From: Aquarana catesbeiana
Taxonomy: Eukaryota > Chordata > Amphibia > Anura > Ranidae
Reading direction: 5' to 3'
NCBI RefSeq assembly: GCF_042186555.1
Contig: NC_133327.1
Coordinates: 106,667,167-106,731,166 of the forward strand
Length of the DNA: 64,000 nt
Notes under the pieces: generated by a model
Database searches by the model: none
The model's input: only the letters and a program-made list of their open reading frames with translations
Told to the model about the DNA's origin: nothing
Shown here: positions 56,637 through 64,000 of the stretch, one piece after another
Position numbering within the stretch: the first letter of the stretch is position 1
Layout: every line of letters begins with the position of its first letter
Translations under genes and position numbers: made by a program

Positions 56637-56709
56637 CTTGTCTATTACTATTTGTCATAGTGATCATGCTTCCATCTTCTGCAAACCCATTCTCCAGGTT
56701 TTCCAAAAT
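56637..56709 (-). CDS. Candidate 73-nt coding exon
   Basis: On the minus strand a run of 17 T and 'aataatgacag' (acceptor) precedes 56709, and AAG/gtaagt (strong donor, 56631-56636 on plus) follows 56637. Between them one frame is open: ILENLENGFAEDGSMI followed by TMTNSNRQ and one extra base, giving phase 0 at the start and phase 1 at the end. The composition (acidic, N/S-rich, no repeat, no transposon similarity) differs from everything else in the window. I do not recognise the protein. If real, the window is an intron-rich part of a minus-strand gene and this may be a small, perhaps alternative, exon. A chance match of splice sites cannot be excluded. Confidence 0.45.
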
Positions 56710-56714
56710 CTGTC

Positions 56715-57660
56715 ATTATTAAAAAAAAAAAAAAAAACATGGCAGAAAATTAGTATTTAAAGGACCACAATACCTAAATGTAAGTCTGGAATAACATGCT
56801 CATTAAATATGTACACAAAATAAAAGAGAAGATTAGTTGTAAAATCAACTGATGATCAAGGCTATATGCCAAAACTTGTTAGCCCTTTTTAATACAGACT
56901 ATCATGTCAATAAAGATCTTCTAATGGATTTTGACGTTGCCAGGAACATTTGTTTTTCAATGATTGGTTGTAAAATCACCTGCTGTTTGCGCAATTTAAT
57001 GTAGTATTTTTACCTATGAATCCCTAATGAAAATAGGGGCCCTCCACTGCCGTTTAATAAACCTAAGACTGAACTCTAGGCAGATATAAAAAAGGTACTA
57101 ATAAATGCAGCTTCATTAGTGCGTCATATTTTTTAATGCATGCAGTGCAAGTACCTGAATGTGACCAGGTATCAGCCTCTTGCAATCCCATGCACAACAG
57201 AGCTCAGACTGGAGGAGGAAGAAGCAGCACAAGTTGCCAGTCAGGTGCTATCAAGTTACCTGCTGATCAGGAGGAAATTGACAAGAGATGTGTTCATCAT
57301 TCTGCAATTTCTCCTTTCATTCCCCAGTCGAATGCTGAGGGAGGGGACAAGACCTATAGGTGTCACTTAATTGCAGCAGAGATAGATCTGGTCTTATCTC
57401 TTGCCACAACTGTGTGGCAAAGCGTATGCATTTCATTTTTGGATTTAGTAGGCTGCCTGAAGTTTAGAATTGACAGCCAACTAAAATGTTTTTTCCTTCA
57501 TCTCAGTTCTGAGGTATAAAAAGCTTTGCTATGTGACGTCTTACAGCAGGGGTGCTCAACCTTTTGAAGAGCGAGGGCCACTTAACCACTTCTGGACAAA
57601 GCCTATTTTTGACACTTGTTGCTTACAAGTAAAAATCAGTATTTTTTTTGCTAGAAAATT
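56715..57660. other. No gene; copy of a dispersed repeat
   Basis: 57065-57330 ('gaactctaggcagat', 'gcctcttgcaatc', 'ggaggggacaagaccta') has a relative at 58508-58760 ('gaactctaggcagattta', 'cggcctcttgcagtc'). The frames here are not convincing as genes. Confidence 0.45.
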
Positions 57661-57684
57661 ACATTACATTATATATATATTTTT

Positions 57685-57709
57685 AGCGAAGACCCTAGAG
57701 AATAATATA

Positions 57710-57764
<55 letters not shown>

Positions 57765-57788
57765 TTAGTGAAGACCCTAGAGAATAAC
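57685..57788. repeat. Direct repeats around a (TA)n run
   Basis: 'gaagaccctagagaataa' occurs at 57688-57705 and 57770-57787, on both sides of about 24 TA units (57714-57761). A duplication by slippage or unequal exchange at the TA run is likely. Confidence 0.85.
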
Positions 57789-57888
57789 ATGGCTCGCACA
57801 GTATTTGCGAACGGAAACCCAATTTTTTTTTTTTTTTTTTTAAAGCCAGTGGAGTGCAAAACACACCCAAATACACACCCAGGTATAA

Positions 57889-58302
57889 GAATACAAACAA
57901 AAAAGAGTTTGGGACTTTGCATGTACCTCCTTGGGTTCAACAACCACTTGACAAAATATGTGAAAAATGATTTTAAAATGATCTTTTCTCAAAGTACTAA
58001 ACAATTTCCAAAAAGGGGGTTTGTTCATTTAAAAACAAGTTAAACTGGTTTGTCCAGGGTGCGGTTATCTTGGGCTTGAGATCTGATTTTTATTGGCCAT
58101 AAAAATTGTATCTCAAGCCCAAGATAACAGAACCCTGGACAAGCCAGTTTAACTTGTTTTTAAAAGAACAAACCCCCTTTTTGGAAATTGTATAGTACTT
58201 TTAATAAAGATGTGAGAAAAATAATTGTAAAACTATTTTGTCAGGTGGTTTTAACCCAAGGAGGTACATGCAAAGTCCCAAACTCTCTTTTGTTGTATTT
58301 CT
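57889..58302. repeat. 414-bp palindrome
   Basis: The arms of about 200 bp pair along nearly their full length: 'gggactttgcatgtacctcc' with 'ggaggtacatgcaaagtccc', 'caaaaagggggtttgttc' with 'gaacaaacccccttttt', 'gggcttgaga' with 'tctcaagccc'. The centre is near 58095 with a loop of a few bases. The arms differ at scattered sites and by small indels. No frame is recognisable. Confidence 0.93.
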
Positions 58303-58975
58303 AGAATTGTTCTTCTAGGGATGGTACCTCCTTAAGGGTTTTCTATCAATTCACACTCTGCCCCTACACACAATTTTTCCTTTTTATAGGTATAAGAGCA
58401 GAGTGTACATCAAGCTTTCACAGTAAATTTGAAAAGCTTTCATGTAAACTCCGAGTTGCTTCCTTGAAGCCTTCAAGGCACTCGTAGTGCTAGTTTGGGC
58501 ATGTTAAAGCTGAACTCTAGGCAGATTTAGAAGACACAAATGAATTGCAAGCAGTGAAAGTACCTAAATGTATCGGCCTCTTGCAGTCTTTGTACACCAG
58601 TGATTAGAATAGGAATGAAGCAGCACAAGGGACTAGTTTGTTGTGCTGCAGAGCTCATGGGCCAACAAGACACATACTGATAGCAGGAGTGAGCAGAGTG
58701 ACAGATGGGCTTATCAGAGAAGTAATAGTGTATCCGTTGCAAACCTTATAGGCTTGCCCACAGTTCATGCAGGTTACTGTAGTGAATTGATTGATTGATA
58801 GATGGCGACATATAATGAGAAAATAAATATCTTCACCACCACACCTTGGTTTAGTGGCAACCCAGTCCTTGATGCAGGATTAAAGCAACAAGCATCAAAA
58901 GCAGACGTTTCAGGATCTCACTCTCTCTTGAAAAAGTCATCTTGTGAGGTCTCGAAATTTTAGCTTGTGATGTCT
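58303..58975. other. No gene; dispersed repeat copy
   Basis: 58508-58760 is the relative of 57065-57330; the rest is unassigned. Confidence 0.4.
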
Positions 58976-59892
58976 GTTAACTCTAGGGCTGCAACTAACG
59001 ATTATTTTCATAATCGATTAGTTGGCCGATTATTGTTTCGATTAATTGGTTAATAATCCTAAAAAAAAAAAAAGTGTGGTGTATAATTTAGTTAATATGT
59101 AAAGTTTTCAAAAAAAAGGCCATTTATTCTTGTATATCTCTATGCAGTGGTAAATATAAATAACCAACTATATGGTTAGGGAGCAAAATATCTAATCCAC
59201 TCTGAGCATAACAGACAGAAGAGATATATACTGTATATACTATAGGAGATATATACTGTATATACTATTAAAATGTGAATCTGGTAACTATCATAAGACT
59301 CCGAGATCAAATTTTTTAATTTAACAATGTCTTCCTTAAAAAAAAAAAAAAAAAAAAAAAAAAAGTTATTTTAAGAACCTTCGTTCGATTTTCTAATCAT
59401 TAGTGGGGTCAAATCGACGTTCATTTTCAACCTATGTGACGGGAAAATTTTGAAATAATAGCAAACTTCTTGGTCGAAGGAATTTTTAGACAGTGTATGT
59501 GGTTTTCGTTAAGAAATTACATTAATTTTAAAAACAGAACGTTAAAAACCAAGTGAAAATTTCAAACAACATTCTTTCATTCAGCGAATGTACAAAGATT
59601 TTTCGTCCGAATAATCTCGTCTGAATATTTCGTCTGAAAATTGATCGGTGTGGCCAGTAGGGGTGCGCATCTTCACTGGCCTCACGATTCGATTCGATTA
59701 CGATTATCAGGTCCACGATTCACGATGCATCACGATTACTGCGCGCGATTTTCATCCAAAAAATTTAAGTAGTCAGAAGAACTCCATTTTTAAAATTTTA
59801 TCTGTTCTTAAAAAAAAGACAACACTCCCTGCATGTAGCAAAGTGTAAACACAGCAGACAACTTAAAGAGGAGCTCCAGATTGCCCCCAAAT

Positions 59893-60085
59893 TACTACAG
59901 AAGATGGTCAGAGACTGCAGACATGATACAGGAGATGATCAGAGACTGCAGACATGATACAGGAGATGGTCAGAGACTGCAGACATGGTACAGGAGATGA
60001 TCAGAGACTGCAGACATGGTACAGGAGATGATCAGAGACTGCAGACATGGTACAGGAGATGATCAGAGACTGCAGACCTGCTGAA
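59893..60085. repeat. 31-bp tandem array, about 6 copies
   Basis: The unit is 'gatgatcagagactgcaga' plus 'catggtacagga', 31 bp. On its strand it matches the minus strand of the 8567-9420 minisatellite ('ggtcagagactgc', 'tactacag'). Confidence 0.95.
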
Positions 60086-60702
60086 CATGGTAAGGGAGGT
60101 GCCAGACTGTCCTATCCAAGATGACCAATACCCCGCCCCCCCTCACCACTAACCTGTCACCATATAATACTATTACCATAGCGCTCCCCTGCCCAGTGTC
60201 ACCACGGACCAATTCCCATCCTTCTCGACCAGCATCCAAACAGTCCTCTGCTCTTCACCGCCGCAGCCCCCCCCCCCCCCCACCTCTACACAGTGAGCAT
60301 GCAGATAGGGCAATAAAACAAAAAATGGTGTGCAGTGCTTTGTGGTGATAATAAATGCACAAAAGAGTCTTACGTAGTGAATAAATATAGTCCTGAAATA
60401 TATAATCTGTGATCTGATTAAAAGAAATATTTTGTGTATTCAAAGTAATTCCAGTGCTGAGTGTTCTCCGCTGTGTTCAAATCATTCACCAGAAATCAGG
60501 AATGATTTGAACACAGCAGAGAACACTAAGCACTGGAATTACTTTGAATATACAGAAGATTTCTTTCAATCAGATCACAGATTATGACTATATTTGTTCA
60601 CTACGTACTTAATAACACTCTTTTGTACATTTGTCACTGCAAAGCACTGCACACCATTTTTGGTTTTATTGCATACAGTCTGGCACCTCCCTTACCATGT
60701 CA
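60086..60702. repeat. Large inverted repeat in the inner hAT
   Basis: The core palindrome 60310-60672 has arms of about 170 bp ('aatggtgtgcagtgctttg' with 'caaagcactgcacaccatt', 'atgatttgaacacagc' with 'gctgtgttcaaatcat'). Outer arms 'atggtaagggaggtgccaga' (60087-60106) and their inverse (60679-60700) pair again, separated by about 200 bp on the left only. Confidence 0.9.
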
Positions 60703-61309
60703 GTCTTTAGTTCTCAGTGTCCTCCCCATGGCCCCCTCACCTGGCTCTACTGCTCTTCTGGCTCTCCTCCAGCTCTGCCTCATCCTCCTCCATCACCGCT
60801 CTGAAACCTTCCGGGACCAAAAGCACTGATGGCTCCACTCTCCTCCTCGGAGCTCCGTGCTCCAGAAGCCGGTCGCGGCCACCACTCTTAGCAGCAGGGA
60901 CAGCTCCAGCCACCACAAGCTCCGGCGCCGGCGCTCCATGTTTCCAACGTGCACACAGCGTGGCTCCTCACTTCCGCATTCCACCACCATGACGCCGCCT
61001 GGGATCACTATCTATTGGCTGGTGAGGGGGTGGGACGATGAGGGGAGAGAGAAGGGGATGAATGGAAGGCCTCCTCTCCTCGCGACACAGGGGGGGTGAC
61101 GTCAGTGGGAGGCGGATCAAAACGGCGCAGAAACTTCGGCTTTCAGCTCCACTCGGAGGCAGGGCATGGTGCGGCGGCACGGCGCGAGGATGACGTCATC
61201 CTCAATAATCGATTTCTTAAGGCTACAGAATCGATGCCGCATCGTGGACAGTCGAATCCCGATGCATCGATTCGACGATTAATTTCAACACCCCTAGTGG
61301 CCAGCATAA

Positions 61310-61663
61310 GGCTCGGTACACACCTATGCAGTTTGCTTTTGATCTGTTTCTGCAGTGCTTTTTGACTTTTGCGCACGTGATTGTGCAACGATTTGCGTTT
61401 TTGCATTTATTTTTAGCCAATTTGTAGTTGGGAAGAATAAAAAAAAAACAAAAACTGCTGCAATAATTACATGCTTTTCTGCAGCTTTTCCATTGAAGTA
61501 CAAAAAAAGCACCGTTTTGCATTAAAAAAAAAGTCCCTGACCCTTTCCAAATAGGCAGCGGCTGAAAAAAGCATAGATGTGAACGTGTCCCATAGGAAAC
61601 CATGTAAATAGACTGTAGTGCGTTTCTGCAAAAAGCACTGAACACACAGATATGAACCAGGTC
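61310..61663. mobile_element. Harbinger-like MITE next to the inner hAT
   Basis: TAA flanks both sides (61307-61309, 61664-61666). The ends 'ggctcggtacacacctat' and, inverted, 'gacctggttcatatctgtg' are similar at the tips. Confidence 0.7.
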
Positions 61664-61680
61664 TAAGACAACTAAGTAAC

Positions 61681-61866
61681 TTAATGGGGTAAAAAAAAAC
61701 TAAAATGAGCCCTTTATAGTACAAAAAAAAAAAACACAGATAATCACTACTGTAAGGGGTTCATTTTTTTTACTGTAGAACTGTGAAAGTAATATTTACA
61801 GTAGTGATTATTTGCTCTTTTTGTACTATAAAGGGCTTATTTTAGTTTTTTTAACCCCATTATGTT
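61681..61866. repeat. Palindrome inside the outer hAT
   Basis: The arms pair: 'taatggggt' with 'accccatta', 'ccctttatagtac' with 'gtactataaaggg', and 'aatcactactgtaa' with 'ttacagtagtgatt'. The loop is about 45 bp. Confidence 0.9.
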
Positions 61867-61989
61867 ACTGGCCGATTAATCGATTATGAAAATAGTAATC
61901 GATTAATTTCATAATCGATTAATCAATTAGTTGTCGATTAATCGATTAGTTGTCGATTAATCGATTAGTTGTTTCAGCCCTAGTTAACT

Positions 61990-62790
61990 ATGTGAATAAA
62001 GGACAAGATCACTATACCTAGTTGTGAAAATCCTTATTTTCAGATGAGCTCATCAGTTAGCTGCTTTTACTTTCATTGTCCAGTCACAGGCTAGGGGAGG
62101 GAAAAACCTCTAAATGTTACTAAAAGTGGACCTTTTTACTTGAAAATAAAAGTACTGCTCATCCTTCTCCACACTCATAACACATTTGAGCATTTTTTTT
62201 TTTTTTTGCTCTTTATGGGGAGCGGGTACTTTTTTTGACAGGTACCCATTCCTACTTCTTTAATCCTCCCTTAGGCAAAAATTACGTCTGCTTGGGCCCA
62301 CCTCGCTCCCCCACTAGCAGCATTCTGGGACACCTCGCATATCCCAGGAGGCAGTAGGATCAGTGTACCACGGGATCTCACGCATGCACAGAGGGAGCTA
62401 GCTGTGATACACCACAAAGTTACAGCTGGCTCTCAAATCCAAGATGACAGTACCAGGGATCCAAAGTGGTGAAAGAGAGCTGGACTTCTGGGCCTGGAAT
62501 GTATCAGATTTCTAAAATCAAGCAGTTACAGTATTTGTAACTGCTGACTTCTTTTTTTTTTTTTTTTTTTAAATGGATGAAGTCGCACTTTAACTGTAGC
62601 ACAAAAAAGTTATGTCACCTTTCCTATCAGACAGAGCTGTGCTGTATGTCCAGGCTGTGTACATTTCAGGACTGGATGGCCAGAAATACAAATGCTTTGG
62701 CAGGTAAGATAGTGCCTTTATGTGCAATACAACTTTGTATTTAGCTGTTCACCTTTGAGCACTTTTCATAATGAGAGTGCCGTCTAACTC
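61990..62790. other. No gene recognised
   Basis: Poly(T) runs at 62191-62205 and 62551-62570; the rest is unassigned. Confidence 0.35.
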
Positions 62791-62793
62791 TAA

Positions 62794-63186
62794 TGCCGCG
62801 TACACACGAGCGGACTTCTCATTGGACTGAACTCTGAAGGACTTTGACGGAGTTCCAACGAAACGGACTTGCCTACACATGATCACACCAAAGTCTGATC
62901 GTTTCGAACGTGATGACATATGACCGGACTAGAATAAGGAAGTTCATAGCCAGTAGCCAATAGCTGCCCTTGCATCGTTTTTGGTCTGTTGGACTAGCAT
63001 ACAGACGAACTGATTTTTCGATAGGAATCGAGTCCGTTGGAAAGATTTGAAACTTGTTCTATTTCTAAGGTCCGTCAAATTTTTAGACAGAAAAGGTCCG
63101 ATGAAGCCCACACACGATCGAATTATCCGACGGATTTGTTCCATCGGACCTTTGATGCCGAAAAGTCCGGTCGTGTGTACGTGGCA
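62794..63186. mobile_element. Harbinger-like MITE, 'gcgtacacacga' ends
   Basis: TAA flanks both sides (62791-62793, 63187-63189). The ends 'tgccgcgtacacacga' and, inverted, 'tgccacgtacacacga' match 15 of 16. Confidence 0.92.
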
Positions 63187-63249
63187 TAAGGCCCTGGTGC
63201 TTTTGAAAGTAAGCTATAATGTTAGTGTTTTCCAGCAGTCTCATGCTGC

Positions 63250-63345
63250 ATAAAGCCAGTGTCTGACTGTCTCCTGCAGTGTGTCTTCAGTCTCCATCCA
63301 CACTTGTTGCATGTTCACAGTCTCTGGCAGTCTCTAATACTTTTT
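63250..63345. repeat. Degenerate relic resembling the 31-bp unit
   Basis: 'gtctgactgtctcctgcagt', 'gtgtcttcagtctccatcc' and 'cacagtctctgg' echo the edge units of 8567-9420 ('gactgcctcctgtag', 'gtgtctgcagtctctcccct'). Confidence 0.5.
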
Positions 63346-63633
63346 AAAGTCCGACAGACTTCTGCCATACACTGAAGTTTATGTGCAGTCCTTTGAAACT
63401 GGCAGGAGTCATACATGAGGCCTCCTAAACCTCACAAGTTGACAACCACTGCTCTAAGGCAGGGTTAAGGCAACCTTTGAGGATTGGGATCTACTTGAAC
63501 AACACTAGGTCAAAAGATCACCGGGCATAGTGTCTTCCCCCCTCCCCCCCAAAAGGACAGCAAGACGGACCCCCCCCCCCCCCCTTATTTTTTATAAAAT
63601 AATATTACTCAGAACAAAAATGTATTACAAGAA

Positions 63634-63735
63634 AATGCAGGCTTCAGGAGTGTGTTGCGCTCAGAATGCAGGGTTCAGGAGTGCGATGCGCTCAGAACGC
63701 GGAGATCAGGAGTATGTTAGGCTCAGAATGCAGGG
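63634..63735. repeat. Second 31-bp tandem repeat, about 3 copies
   Basis: 'atgcagg-ttcaggagtg' plus 'gttgcgctcaga' recurs at 31-bp steps, with a partial fourth copy. The unit differs from the 8567-9420 unit despite the same length. Confidence 0.75.
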
Positions 63736-64000
63736 TTTAAGAGAGGGAGGGGGGGAGGTGGAGGGTGGTGTGAAGGGTGGTGAAGGACACTGCTATGGGG
63801 TGACCCTGCCCATAACAGTGTCCTCTGCCACCTTCACATCACCTCCCCCCCAACACACACACATTGGTGTCTTCTGCCCCCCCTTTCCCCTATAGCGCAG
63901 TAATCAATGCCCCCCCAATTCCCTGCCATAGCATAGCGCCCTACATGTTTCCACAGCGGAGACCGGGAGGCAGCACAGTTCTGGTCAGAGGGCGAGAGCT

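Larger units (their letters stand above)
59658..61296. mobile_element. Inner hAT element, perfect 8-bp target duplication
   Basis: 'gtggccag' stands at 59650-59657 and 61297-61304. The ends 'taggggtg' and 'cacccct' plus 'a' are inverse, followed by 'cgattcgattcgatta' on the left and 'gatgcatcgattcgacga' on the right. It has no transposase. It carries a 31-bp tandem array, a large inverted repeat and a GC-rich block. Confidence 0.92.
58984..61982. mobile_element. Outer hAT element, 8-bp target duplication
   Basis: 'gttaactc' (58976-58983) and 'gttaacta' (61983-61990) flank ends 'tagggctgcaactaacg' and, inverted, 'tagggctgaaacaacta'. Sub-terminal 'cgattagttg' and 'cgattaatcgattagttg' repeats are clustered at both ends, as in many hAT elements. 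It has no transposase frame, and most of its 3 kb is later insertions. Confidence 0.9.

Noticed and set aside
57533..57900. Frames with long YIYIYI runs
   Set aside because: Translation of the (TA)n tract.

Overview
The window is vertebrate nuclear DNA with no intact gene of any length. Its transposon families (many Tc1/mariner elements, a DIRS tyrosine-recombinase retrotransposon, CR1 LINE tails, a V-type tRNA-derived SINE, hAT and Harbinger-like MITEs with ends of the 'ctttcacact' and 'gtacacacgat' kind) suggest an amphibian, most likely a ranoid frog. The clade is inferred from recalled repeat families, not from a search. All coordinates and alignments were worked out by eye.

Layout. 0.5-2.2 kb: two inverted Tc1 relics, one split by an insertion with a 15-bp target duplication, followed by a mariner transposase fragment. 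2.7-6.6 kb: two Tc1 elements almost end to end (A on minus, B on plus), carrying a TTAA-type MITE, a near-perfect 220-bp palindrome and a Harbinger-like MITE. 8.2-9.7 kb: a duplicated block, a 31-bp minisatellite and a 34-bp-type tandem array. 10.6-14.2 kb: a small TIR element and a dispersed repeat split by Tc1 element D. 16.1-17.7 kb: Tc1 element C. 17.9-18.7 kb: a hAT-like MITE with its own minisatellite inside an inverted repeat. 20.4-25.9 kb: a DIRS copy on minus, broken inside reverse transcriptase by a CR1 tail and lacking the recombinase catalytic half. 26.5-30.2 kb: a SINE split by a MITE, dispersed repeats and a second CR1 tail. 31.9-38.4 kb: a deleted Tc1 element, several MITEs and a four-level nest centred on Tc1 element E. 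38.5-49 kb: MITEs and dispersed repeats between long plain stretches. 49.9-51.9 kb: a low-repeat interval. 51.9-54 kb: two MITEs at one target and a large inverted repeat. 56.6 kb: a candidate 73-nt exon on minus. 57.9-62 kb: a 414-bp palindrome and a nested hAT-in-hAT structure with a 31-bp array. 62.8-64 kb: a MITE and two more tandem repeats.

The genes do not work together. All recognisable coding remnants are transposases or retrotransposon proteins broken by stops, frameshifts and insertions. The one host-like signal is the candidate exon at 56637-56709, so the window may be intronic or next to a gene on the minus strand. The main content is insertion history, several long hairpins, and a 31-bp repeat unit shared by loci 50 kb apart. 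I found no CRISPR array, rRNA, tRNA gene or operon, and no clearly new biochemical system.
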